64,000 nt of DNA from Siniperca chuatsi (lineage: Eukaryota; Chordata; Actinopteri; Centrarchiformes; Sinipercidae): NCBI RefSeq assembly GCF_020085105.1, contig NC_058061.1:2888284-2952283 (forward strand). Reading direction: 5' to 3'. Under the pieces are notes generated by a model, which worked only from the letters and a program-made list of their open reading frames with translations, ran no database searches and had not been told where the DNA came from. Of the stretch, positions 35,442 to 47,060 are shown piece by piece. Numbering within the stretch: position 1 is the stretch's first letter; the number at the start of each line of letters is the position of its first letter. Both the position numbers and the translations under genes were made by a program.

Positions 35442-37507
35442 CTGAAAATAGAAAATGAATAAGAACTGATCAATAATGTGAAAGATGGAGTTCCCTTAAC
35501 AAATATTATGATACAGGACAAGAACGTGCAACTATAGTGATGGTGCACACCGTCGATGGCAAGTATAGATGTAGTATTTTTACTGCAATTTGCTTCAAAA
35601 TGTGCACCCTTTTCCCAATCAACAAGTCTTCCAAATTAAATTACCAACTGCGTCATTTTTAATGGCCCTCCAGAACTTGGTTAATGTTAGGGGACATTCG
35701 TCATCGTGGTTACCATAGTAACCACTTGGCTAAGGTCAGGGAACGACCGTGGTCATTGTTAAAACAGTGACTGTTGGTAGGAAACAGGAAACAAACACTA
35801 GTTTCCTGTGTCAACGTCCAACGTTTTGTTGACCCATCCAACCACCACCAACCTCCTCCCTCTGTGGACTTTGTGGCTGTATAACAACTTCCCATTATTT
35901 TCTCCTTTGCTCCCAACAGACATGAATCATAATTCCACTAGAGGCCTTTGTCACTGGAACATGTGTCAATTTGGGCATTTGCGGAAACAATTGATGACAG
36001 TCTCCTTCTGTGTGTCATAATCAAAGACATTCATTGTCCCCAGAGGATGATTCCTAATGACTCCAGCAGGGATCCGCACAGACAGATGCCTGCCAGGCAG
36101 CATAGTCATTCTCAGTTTTGGATCGGTGCCACCCGGCTACCTTTGATGGCAACAGCGGCGCAAGCAGATGGTAGCGGCCGGTAGCTCCTTTAAACTTCAC
36201 TAAATTTTTGTTTTAATCTGTTATTTTTTCGGCTTTATTGCTGAAACACGTATTACCTATGACAGAAACACACTCATCAGCATTGGAAAAGGAAGCGCAG
36301 GGTTTGGACTAAGAGACCTTGAGACGAACACTGCCCACAGCACCTTCCGACCACCCAGCCAGACCAGCCAAACCAAGTGCCGCAGCGGGTGGTGCAACTG
36401 CGGACTGATTTCTATGTAAAGGACTGTGAAGGGTGTGACATTTATGCGCACTCCCAAGTGCCTTGCCTCTCTTTAGCTCCCCTTCAGCGCCAATAATAAC
36501 TAACGTTAGCTTAGAAATAGGGTCCACTAATGTAAACAAACGGCTGGCACCCACCCATGACAGCTACAGTAGCTTGGAAAATAGCGATATGGGGCACTGA
36601 ATTTAATGAATTTACTGTTTCAGACCACAAATGACACAAGTATTAGGTTGGAAAAACAATAGATGCTGCTGGAGTGGAGTGTTTCTGAGGACAGGGCCTC
36701 ACTGATCTACTTCGCTGAATGTGGGGAAAAAAGGCCCTTACAGTCAAGATGGATAACAAAAAAATGTAAAGATTTATTCATCTCGCATCGTGCTTAACTT
36801 CAGTGGATCATAACATATCGGGTATGGAATTAATCTGCAGATGCTCCAGTTCAAGATGAGAACAAACTTTTCTGTCAGTTTTTGATCCACGACAAAGGCC
36901 AAAATGTGGCCTGCATGAATCTGGCAAGAAAACACACTGGTTATCTATTATAAATGATAACGCTAAATGATAAATTATACATAAATTATGTGATTCTAAT
37001 AAATGATGAAATATGCATCACATATTATAATATATATCACACAGGAGTCAGCAGTCAATGGCGGTATAAAACAGAGCAGTCAATAAAATAGGTATTTGAA
37101 TACCGCAACCACGAGTGATCCTTGAGCATACGGTCATAAATGTGTACAAAATGACTAGGCTGACGGGTCCAGTAGTATGCGAAATTAGCTGCCGACAGAT
37201 ACACACATGCACACACACGACCAAACGCATGATCCCCACCAGGGTTACGCTTAGCGGAGATAATAAGCTGTCGAAACATTGGTCTGTTTGGACACTAAAA
37301 GTTTAATGGCATGCTCCAGCTCTTTAATTCTATGGTCCCGCCTGAGAAGCACCATGATTCAGCTATTTATTGTTGGAAGAAACATGGTGACAAGATAGTG
37401 CCATTACACATTAAATTAATATACTGTTTTTATACAGTTGAGAAAATAATGCTATTTCACCAAGAGTATGAGTTACAGGGTAAGTTAATATGCTACAATA
37501 AAGGCAA
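35442..37507. other. Non-coding stretch between the zinc-finger and Kolobok-like genes
   Basis: The missing first exon of the zinc-finger gene should lie here or further right, but no frame with the family's usual coiled-coil start was recognised. The block 36060-36560 is GC-richer. No other gene was seen. Confidence 0.35.
37366..37371 (-). promoter_or_regulatory. Candidate polyadenylation signal AATAAA of the Kolobok-like gene
   Basis: TTTATT on the plus strand, about 260 bases beyond the proposed stop codon at 37632-37634. Confidence 0.4.
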
Positions 37508-37668
37508 ACAAGGTCACCCTGGTAGCTCACCTGGTAGAGCGTTTACCATTAAGGCTGTGTCCAACCCGGGGCCCTTTGCTGCATGTCATACCCCTTCTCT
37601 CTCCCACCTTTTCTGTCTCTAGCTACAGCTGTCACTGTAACAGCACTGTTGGAAAAAAAAAGGCAAAG
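37508..37668 (+). mobile_element. tRNA-derived SINE
   Basis: Starts with a tRNA-like A-box (GGTAGCTCACCTGGTAGAGCG). It continues through a degenerate B-box region (CCAACCCGGGGCC), then the common fish SINE body CCCTTTGCTGCATGTCATACCCC, TTCTCTCTCCCACCTTTTCTG and CTACAGCTGTCACTG, and ends in an A-rich tail. AAAGGCAAA occurs on both sides (37499 and 37660 regions) as the likely target-site duplication. Confidence 0.8.
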
Positions 37669-40600
37669 AAATGTGTGTCCCTTACCTAGACCTGGTGCAG
37701 GTATGGAGGGCACCAAACCAAACTCTCTGGGGTCATCTGGTCGAAGGGTCCTCCTTCTAGGCATCCCCACTCCACTTGTGATGCTCCTCTTTACAATCCT
37801 TGCCTGCAACTCAGAGATGTATCCGTAGGTTTTTTCAGATTTCAGGGCGTATACGCTGTATCTTCTGCCGTTTTTCTTGTACAGCCTTCTGAAACTAATT
37901 ACACACATTTCAGCCATTCAGTATCAGTTATTCATTATAACAACTATGACAACCTTGAGTGCACATGTAAATAAATAATCATTTGCAAACAAAACATTGT
38001 AAAGAAAATGTGTGTTCCAGTACTGTAAATGGGAATATTTCAAGTGTAAAATGTACATCTCTTTGCCTTCCGCTGTTTTCATTGTTGGTCGGTTCCGGTG
38101 GAAATTATAGTCCAGAGCAGCAAGCAGAACTCTTGCTTCATAAACTGGGGGACTGAAAGCGTAGCACTTGCTGGCATACATCAGAATATGATTCTGGAAT
38201 ACCTCTAGATCTGCAGTTGATCTGATTGAACAAAAAAAAAATATATATATATATATATATAATTTAAAAAATATGCACAAATAGTCATAATGTACATCTA
38301 TGTGAAACTTTACCTGAAGCGCAGATATTTATGTACATCCTTCAGCCAACGCTTATTGAGAACGATGTCTACTAAAGCTTGGTGGCACTTGGAGTCTCTC
38401 TGGATCCACTCCTTTCCACGTGTCTCTTCCAGGTGCCCATGTTGGCATCTTCCCATAGTCCAGGTGTGAATGTCACAGACATGGTGAAGGATGCCAACCC
38501 ATAGCGCCTGGCAAAAATAAAACAGCACTATAAAAATATCCTTCATATGGAAATTAATGAACTTACTGAGAGAAAAAATATATATAAATTATGTGCTTAC
38601 AAGAAACTGCTCGGATGTGTGAGCTGTCTTACAACACCACCAAAAATGGTTTACGATGTCTTTCAGCCAGATGAGGAGAATGGACTGTCCTCTTATCTTT
38701 GCTGCCTTGAGGACAGAAACAAAGCATAGATAATAATGTAATACATGGGTATTCATATTCCATGGAGGGCTGAGAGTATGCAGATTTTCATCCCAACCAA
38801 AGACTACACCAGATGATTTCACTGATTAACACACCTTCAGCCAGAGGGGAGCTAATCGGTGACATCAACTTTTTGTTGTCTTTGATTGGAATGAAAACAT
38901 ACGTACTCTCGGCCATCAATGGCACATGGTTAAATACCCCTGATGTAAGATACAGTCACTTTATAATAAATACATAGTAAGCAATACCATGAGCCACTTA
39001 TTAAACTTACAGCAGCTATTTTTTTGGCCAGGTTTTTGGCACCATGCCACATGTCCAAACTGTGATGAATTCCAAGGGCCTTGTATCTGCCTTCGTCAGG
39101 GTCTGTGAAGTGGGGAGTCATTTAATATTACTACCATATTTCAATCATCTTTTCAACACACGTATTCATACATTATATCAGATGAGTACTTACTCATAAG
39201 CGCTCCGATCTGGGCATGAGCATCTGTGCAGATCTCCGCTAGCTTGATCTCTGATGTAAGCTTGTCCACAGTCTCGATAAAACCCTCCTTCTCCATGACA
39301 GCAGAGTTCCAGGATGTGTGCCGCTTGTCTATGGTGACAACATGAATTATCTCCTTGGTGTCATTCTCCATGGTGGTGTAGCTGCAGTACTGTGCACAAT
39401 GGCCCGGCGAGTCATTTCTGCCATCCGCTAAAAAAATCCAAAAGTTAGCTGCTTATATGCAATAACACTGCCATTGCCTAATGTCTTCAATACTCAGTAA
39501 TGTTGATAGGTTTTCAATGTAGTGAGTCCCCAGGACCCACAGGTGGTTATCTGAGTGTGTCCCGGATAAAATTGTTGTTGTTTGAAAAAATGTAGTGTTA
39601 AACTCGTGTTTGATGTTATGTGGTTATATTTATGGTTATTAATTTATGTTGAAAATGTATCTGAAAATAACAAACAAATTCAATCCCAAATCTGTAAATA
39701 CACTGCAGACAAACAGCAGCTGACAGAAAGAGGAGGTGATATTATACAGAGAAACATGAACTTTTTCTGGGTGAATAAATGTTAAAAAGGGAAGTTAAAG
39801 GGCAACGAGATTGCTGAGCTTTCAAGCTTTATCAGGAGTCATTACACCATCAAGCATGTTTAATTAGTAAAGTATTTTAAAAAACACACACAAAGGGCAA
39901 CCATTTACTGCATACTGCCTTCAGAGCTGGAGCTGGACGAGTACCTAGCAACATCACTGAAAACTTATATAACATGGTAAGGTTTAAGCTACGCACCTAA
40001 GACCACAACATCTTTCCCTTGAAGGCGACTGAGGGCCTCAGACCTTCTCTCTTCCCAGAAGTCCTTTACTGTGTCAACACAGAAAGTGTCCTGAATGGAG
40101 AAGAAGGTGTTCTTGTTCACCATCCCCATGTTCATAAATTTGAACAAGAGGGCAACCTTTGCATAGTTGCTGCCAGACAACAAAATGTTGGTGGACAAGA
40201 GAAAATCTCCAGCTTGCATCCCAAACTTCATTACAGGCTGGGAATTCCACCTCCACACGCTGTGTCCATTGGGACAGACCTAAAAGTCAAATAAAACTAA
40301 TAATTCCATTTGGCATGTACAACACTGGTTTCAAATTTGGGTTTTTATGTGAATTTACAGTTATTATATGCCGTGACTTACCCATTCGACACTCGTTGCT
40401 GTGCCCTTGGAAGTGATGTTGATCTCAAAGGGGGAGACGCAGTCGCACACTCCACCAGTCTCAATCAAAAGGCCTGTACATTTATTCACAGGCAGGATCA
40501 GAAATGTAGCCAGTTGTCTCAAGCAGTCCTCGTATACTATTGAAGCTCTGGCACCTATGATGTCATCTTCACAAAGGACATGCTGTGGGCCTGGGAAAAC

Positions 40601-42602
40601 AGGGGCCTGATCACAGGGAGAAGGCTCATCGGGAGGGTCTTCGTGTGCAGGCTGGTCATGCACAGTCTCGTCGATTCCAATAACTGGAAGTCGATCAATT
40701 GATGGTGCTGTCTTTAATGCTCCACCCATTCTGTTGTGGCACAACATGAAGGCATATGTGTAAAAAGTTGTAAAAAAACAGACAACACACAGCAATAGCA
40801 GAGTAAAGACTGAGAGATAACGCACCGTATACAAATTGGTGGAAGATACTCTTCATCAGAGCAATCGTCCTTCTCTCCACCATCTTGTTGATGAAAGTAA
40901 GGGGAACCTTCTACCCAATCAATTCTGTAAAGAAGGACATATTCAGACAACAATAACTTCTAAAAAGAGAGAACACTAAATGGTAATAAATGTCATTAGG
41001 AAGTACTACTTACACACTGTTCAAGGGGTCACTGAAAACATTGTCCTCCTCAAACATGCTCAAGCTGTAGAAATAAAAACATTAAAAATATATAATTAAT
41101 ATATACAAACCACGAGACATGCAGTGCAAAGAAGTTACGACAGTTGAACTGTTACCTTTGGTCAAGGCCCTGACTTTCTGTGGCTTCTGCAATGACATTC
41201 AGATGCTTATCTCTGTAAAGAATAACCAGAGCATGTTCTACATCACACATATGGAGATACAACAGTAAACTAAACCCATTAATCAGAAACTTTGGGTTTG
41301 TAATCAAACATATCAGGACAGCACAATTATTTCAATGCAATGACTTGCCTGTCCGTCCCACTCGAAGCACCAACGCTAGCCACTGCTGGAGCTGTGACTC
41401 GAAAAGGTTTTCCCTTCATGGGAGTCGATGTTGCGTGACCTCTCTCATAGCTGGAGAACCAACAGCAACATCAAGAAAATAAGCTACATGGCACAGTCGC
41501 ACACCCCTGTAATACATCCTGTGTCGTCCGAAGGTGCTGGGAGGGTTGTCTGTAACACTGTGAATGTCACTATGTCAGAGTAAATTTAAAAAGTACATTC
41601 GTTTTTACAAAGAAAACGTCAGGAGAGGCCCATGGGTCTGAACACAAAGTACTACTTATAACCATTAATGGAGGCTGTGGGCACACAATGCAACCTTTGG
41701 CAATGGCATTTACCCTGTGCCTCATCAGAGTCCACCTATGTGCAAAAAAAGCAATTAAAAACAACTAATTGCACCGTTTTGTATACAAACAGAGCAAGTA
41801 AACCATATTTGTCACTTCTGATAGGCACTGCACAGGGTTTTGATTTAATAAATAAGCATAAATAAATATTTTACACCAGAGGTGTAAAATGTGAAGTTTG
41901 GTTAGTTGTTGGCTGACATGAGCTCCAAAGCTTTTTGTTTAACACTTTTATTGACATTTATCATTTTCAGCAGCTGTGGGCTGATCTCCGGGTCTTTTGA
42001 GTCCAGATAACAGATAACAAAGATAAATTCTAGTTTGGGCGAATAAGTGTAAAATTACACTTCCAGGTAGCAATTAGATATTTTCAACACTGATACGGGG
42101 GGAAAGGTTACTTGTGTTGGTAACTATGTCAGTGGCCATGTTCTGGCTAAAGCTAACAACAAACTGCATTTAGACTGATAGGCTAAATTACCTGTCCAGC
42201 AGAAAACAGGCAACTTCGGCGTCACTCTGAAAACCTTTGTTCCTCATCAGCGATTTCCATTTGGGAAAGGCCACACCAATGCTTATCCTTGTTTTCTGCC
42301 GTCGTCGATCCCGACTTCGTTTTACTTCTTCACGTTTTCGCTTCTTTGACGGCGAGGGTTCACGCTCCCTCGCCTTTTCTTCTGCTAAATAATAAGTATG
42401 ATCCTGCATTTGTGCAAATGTTGGGTTCTCAAACTTCTCACAACACAAACTGGGTAGCCAGCACCAGCAAACAATTATTCATCTTCTTTCGTATTCTAAT
42501 ATCTATAAACAGACACCTGAAAGCAGAGTCTGTAGGCAAGGGACAGTATTTTGTGTCGGTTCTGGTTTCCGTTTGTAGTCCGAGTAGCTTGCTATTGACC
42601 AT
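37632..42602 (-). CDS. Kolobok-type DDE transposase gene, multi-exon and intact
   Basis: Coding exons on the minus strand: 42192-42449 (internal ATG at 42409), 41349-41450, 41156-41212, 41014-41064, 40826-40924, 40382-40730, 39997-40279, 39194-39427, 39011-39102, 38601-38705, 38314-38507, 38057-38221, 37686-37894, 37632-37645. All phases agree and there is no internal stop. From ATG 42409 the product has 723 residues; an optional first exon at 42517-42602 also joins in phase (765 residues). Intron 2 uses a GC-AG donor (ACAG/GCAAGT). Regions: basic N-terminus; Cys/Trp zinc-binding region CPNGHSVWRWNSQP (about 295); then the Kolobok signature DGRNDSPGH (D388), CTDAH (D455), HSLDMWHGAKN (D481), HFWWCC, LHHVC..H and LEVFQ (E601), the likely DDE triad plus Cys/His insertion. 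No THAP domain is seen. It is either an autonomous transposon or a domesticated gene. Confidence 0.78.
38242..38262 (+). repeat. (TA)n microsatellite beside a splice acceptor
   Basis: ATATATAT run just upstream of the acceptor of the exon at 38057-38221. Confidence 0.8.
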
Positions 42603-42639
42603 TGGTGTGTGAGCAGGCTTTGGTTGCATGCAGGTAAAC

Positions 42640-42900
42640 AGTCCGTGTGGAGAGCAGAAGAGGCGGAACACATTAGCTAAAATGCTATCTCGGAACCCAT
42701 ACTCTATCGTCTGATGACGATTTAGCTTTTCATTTCCTTTTTTAAAAATAAATGTATCTGAACTTATATGCAGATATATGTTTATAGAAATTAACCGAAA
42801 TGTCGTGTGGATGTCGTTTCTAATCGGACTGTATTGGCGCACGGAAGAGGAAGCCTCGGCCCGGATATCCGCTGGCTACACCGGAAGCACCAGAAACTTA
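42640..42900 (-). promoter_or_regulatory. Probable 5' flank of the Kolobok-like gene
   Basis: The 300 bases upstream of the first possible ATG are CpG-richer than the surroundings (GGCGCACGG, CCTCGGCCCGG) and carry ACACCGGAAGC, an ETS-type site, at about 42880. No TATA box is in a sensible place. A transposon terminus (TTAA-flanked inverted repeat) was not recognised here. Confidence 0.3.
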
Positions 42901-42927
42901 TTTTGGTAAACTTTATTAAAGATAATA

Positions 42928-42930
<3 letters not shown>

Positions 42931-43012
<82 letters not shown>
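42931..43012 (+). repeat. (TA)n microsatellite
   Basis: About 40 perfect TA units, followed by two copies of ATATATGCAACATATATG and a TTCTGA-type tail (43046-43062). Confidence 0.97.
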
Positions 43013-43018
<6 letters not shown>

Positions 43019-44493
43019 TGCAACATATATGCAACATATATATATCTGATTCTGATTCTGATATGCTACATATAGGACACACAAGATACAACATCAATAA
43101 CATAAGGCCCAGGGGTACAGGCAAAGAGTAAGTAAGTATAGTTTTATTTATATAGCACTTTTTAAAACACACAGTTACAAATAGGGAGGAAAATATCCAA
43201 CGACAACAAGGCTCTTTATTCAAAGGTCTAAATCATAGCACCAACTTGACAAAGGTAGCGTATAATAGCAGCATCCTCATAGTTCTCTGAATATTTTATT
43301 TTTTATTATACCATTCCAAAGTGGGATTAGGTAAGGAATTGTGACAATGTCTTTTTGGAATAAAGTGTTTATTATTATTCTGAGGCTCTGCTGAAAAGCA
43401 CAAACCACCCACAGCAGTATCAGATAAATTGACAGTGTGAGTAAGCAGCCATGGGAAGTTAAACTCCTCAGCAGCGATATGATCCCAGAAGGATTTCCAT
43501 CGAAAACGACTGCATATTACTTAACTGTTATGGGAATTTGATATGTCCTCAAAAAATCTGCGTAGTTGTACAGCCTACAATTTGAGAGAAATGGTGGACC
43601 AACAAGTAGGATGTTATATTTGAACCAATTTTCAAAAAACAAAGATTTGGTTTTGTAGAGAATGCCCTTATTATTCCAAATGTAATATCTGTGCGGTGAG
43701 AAGTTATGCTTAAACACGAGAGACCAAGCCAAAAGCATCTGCTCATGAAAGTTTGACAATTTGATCGCGATTTTAGTAATATTATAATTGTAAAATAAAA
43801 GAAATTCCAAGCCACCAATTTAGGAAAAAAACCATATAGAACTAATGAATTCCATAAAGAAGATGGGTTATTAATAAATTGTCTGAGCCAATTAATTTTT
43901 ATGTAATGTTTAGAGTTCTGAAGTCCAGAAAATTCACACGCCCACAATGAATTATGTTCATTTTGTTTGACTTTCATTTTTCCACACAAAACATATTGTC
44001 GCTTCTTTTGGATAATACGCTATAAACATCCAGAAACAAAGCCACATAAGAAAGTCTGGATATGCCCTCAGCTTTGGAGAGTAAGATTCTCTTTGTAACC
44101 ATGAATTTAATTTCTTTTGGGATTTTTCAATGCTTGGGTTAAAATTTCTCTCTTCAGCGGCCGCATCTAGTCACTGTTTCACCAAAGCTTAAGCATTAGT
44201 AGTTTCGACATATACACAATGACAGAAGTTTTTTCTCCAAAAGTTTCTCCAAGCAATATTTGCTGCCGTTGCTAGGTCATGATCCTGTCATTACATGTTC
44301 AGTTAGCAAGATAAACTAACTAGCAGACAGTGTGGCATAAGATTATTTAAACAACTTTGAAAAGGAACTCCACACTATTTTTTATGTAGACGTAATCGCA
44401 TTGATTCCTGTTGGCATGTTATGTTAATGCAGGTGATCCATGCTTGCTAAAAGGGGCGATAGTTATGGTCAATGTGTCATTCTGTTATTTGAC
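43013..44493. other. Non-coding stretch
   Basis: AT-rich. GTATAGTTTTATTTATATAGCACTTTTT at 43136 is another retroposon-type terminus. The minus-strand frames at 43517-43989 overlap in two frames; they are Phe/Tyr/Asn-rich with no recognisable RT motif, although the composition resembles decayed LINE coding sequence. Confidence 0.35.
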
Positions 44494-44942
44494 TGGATTA
44501 GGCTGATTATATTCTATATTTTGCTTATTGTCAACAAATCCCACAAAAAGACCCAAACCAACTATAAATATACGAACAAGTATTGTGTGTATCAAAGCCT
44601 GATGGATCTTCTTCCTCCACTGTTGTCCAAAAACTATTAAAAACACATCAGTGAGCCGCACTGTTGCACTGGGTGACATGTTCCTTCATCACCATGAACA
44701 CACACACTATAGTTTATTCTGACACAGAGCAACAAGTAATGAAAATAGTCCTCAACAAATTCCCATGATTTGATTGAAGCATATTCCTACTGATTATTAT
44801 ACTGGTACCTAGTGATTCATTTAAAAATGTCAGTAGGAACCAGCAGGCTGAATGCCACAGACCGGTTAGAGATGGGCTAACTCTTTTTATGAGATTTGTT
44901 GACGTTAAGAAAGATGTAAAATTACACCAGCCCTAGCCTTTA
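44494..44942 (-). mobile_element. Foldback MITE, family D, copy 2
   Basis: Left end GGATTAGGCTGATTATATTC, right end CACCAGCCCTAGCCTTTAA. The central block ACATCAGTGAGCCGCAC ... GGGTGACATGTTCCTTCATC is the reverse complement of 29250-29310. Confidence 0.7.
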
Positions 44943-45104
44943 ATTCTTTGTTTTTGTGTACTTTGTAAATAACTGTGCAATTTTGTTTTTAAAAGTGCGA
45001 TTTGAATGTTATTGCTATTATTAAAAGTCGTCTTGCACTCAAAATCCAAGCAATCCAGTAACTAAATATAACATTCAGGCTGTTCAGAACTTCTTAGTTC
45101 ACAG

Positions 45105-46032
45105 GTGGCTGCCCTCTCTGAGGAGGAGGTGGAGGCCAGAACCAAAGCTTTATGTGCTGATGGAGACGAGGCACCGACTACAGAGGTGAGGGCCTTTTTC
45201 ACATTTTGCCCTCTCTGGTGCACTGACCTGTTATCACCACTAAGGGTCAGCATTTAGTAACTCTTTATGTTACTAACTGCAGCAGGTCGCTGCCCTTAGC
45301 TTTCACAAAGCTGGATCATATATTAACTTTTTGCATCAAGAATAGAGATGCAGACGTGGAAGCTGCTTTCTCTGCTGTGTTTCTTTATGTATACCTTGTT
45401 CAACATTAAAAAAAAGGCTCTGATAAGGATGAGCTCAGCATGATGCAAATGCACTATGATCATAATGCAAACACATGCTGCAGCTGTGTTGTAGCTGTTA
45501 GAAGTAGGAATGAATAAGAGCCCGCAATTATTATCACAGTGACAAGAACCAAAATTAACTTATTTATTTTCCCAAGATTTTACACTACAAATCAATAATT
45601 CAAATGTTTTAATCTCCTCATTGTGGAACAAAAAACATCTTCATTGAGCTCATGAAGAAGTTTAAATAGTATCCACACCTTCAGCATCATCCATTGGTTT
45701 GCTTTGCACCTGCTTTGATGCAAAACATCATGCAAATTGAGAATCTGTCCCCATTCCCACATGCCTCTGTTTATATTCCAGCCTGAAAAGCCTGGTCTTG
45801 CAGGCTGGTGGCTGCACTCTACCAACTGCTCTATGTAATTGCAACGTCCTGCTGCCAGACATTTTGGCAGTGCTGAAAAGCCTGACTCATGGCTTCAGTA
45901 ATTCCCTAATGCTGCCCCCTCCCCGACCATACCACTCAATGCACATCTGGCTCAATGTGTCTCCCTCCCTGCCTCGCAGAGTTCTCAGACATGGGGAAGA
46001 TGGAGAAGAAACCTAAGAGGTCACGTGGTTAA
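45105..46032 (+). pseudogene. pvalef: Decayed duplicate of pvalef exons 3 and 4
   Basis: 45105-45185 matches pvalef exon 3 and its flanks. ACATTCA(A/G)GCTG sits upstream of the acceptor, then CTCTCTGA(T/G)GAGGAGG and GATGGAGACG, and downstream GAGGGCCTTTTTCACATTTTGC. It is 35 bases shorter. A deletion removes the start of the exon and a 1-base loss after GATGGAGAC shifts the frame, destroying the second calcium loop. 45980 onward matches exon 4 (AGTTCTCAGACATGG), where a 6-base loss removes the original stop and the frame runs to a TAA at 46030-46032. No counterpart of exons 1-2 was found. Similarity continues through the 3' flank to about 47060. It cannot make a functional EF-hand protein. 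Confidence 0.85.
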
Positions 46033-47060
46033 GCTGAGCTCCAGTGTTACTACAGAGAGAGTGTGAAAGAAAGGAGGAGCGGAAGACGGAGAGGCCCTGC
46101 ATACCAGATCTACCCTCCCTAAAGAATGCTCTTCCTCCTTTTGAGGACTGTTATCAGAACAGTTTGCTAAATAAAAAAAAGGAACAAAAAAATATGATTC
46201 ATGGAAAACTAAAGTTGTTTAAAACATGGTTACTTCATTGTCTGACCCCCTTGTGTCCAAAACTAATGATTAACTGGTAATCTCAGTGTGTTTGTCTGCT
46301 AAAATTATAGAGGAGATGTTAGCACACAGCTGCCGTCTGAATATACTCTCACTTCCCACTAAGGCAGCACCCTGCTTTAACAGAAACACAAACATAAATT
46401 CAGGAATGACAGTCTGTGTTCCTATTTCCTATTGGACATTTCCTTGCACATTTCCTGGAAAAAATTATGTAATGGCACAAATGACATGAAAATGGATATA
46501 AAGTTTTAAGACAGATATTTGAGTTTGGTTAGTTGTGCTGAGTTTATAAGAGGTTGTTGATCTCTAGAAGAGTTTCCTTAGAAGCATCTGCTCCATTTAA
46601 ACTGAAATCATTTATCATTCATTATTATTTAGTATTGGAAACTTTATTCTCCATACATACTGAATGGTAAATTGCCTGTAGACAAATTTCACATTTTTGC
46701 ATACTGAACTGACTAATTTTGCACAGTGTTTTCCAGGAATCTTCCCAGGAATTCACATTTACATATCAATTACTTTCTGATAAATTATACAAAACTATGG
46801 GACCTATAAGTTTCAGTGACTAATCAAGAAAGAATCACAACACACACATAAAAATCTGTTTCCTTTTATACATTTTATATTTTAAAACGGTCAAAATCAG
46901 AGTCAGAAATTGCACTATAAAAGGTCTCCCCTTCCTCTGTTACACTTTGTAAAAATATGATCCAGTATTTCAGATGACTGGACCACTTTGTTTGAATATG
47001 TATTGATTCGATATTATACAAAAAATAAATTTTAAATACACATATTCCCTGATTTGTCTC
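46033..47060 (+). repeat. Duplicated 3' flank of pvalef
   Basis: Matches 30268-30670 and 32480-32850 in order. Landmarks: GTCACGTGGT, AACTAAT(A/G)ATTAAC, GTGTGTTTGTCTGCTAAAAT, TTCCTATTGGACAT, ATTGCCTGTAGACAAA, GTCAAAATCAGAGTCA and TTTGAATATGTATTGATT. About 1.8 kb of the first copy (inside the inverted-end element) is absent here. Confidence 0.8.

Noticed and set aside
42791-43223. Frames made of alternating Ile-Tyr
   Set aside because: Translation of the (TA)n microsatellite.
43517-43989. Two overlapping minus frames that resemble LINE protein composition
   Set aside because: No RT or endonuclease motif could be found; kept only as a remark.
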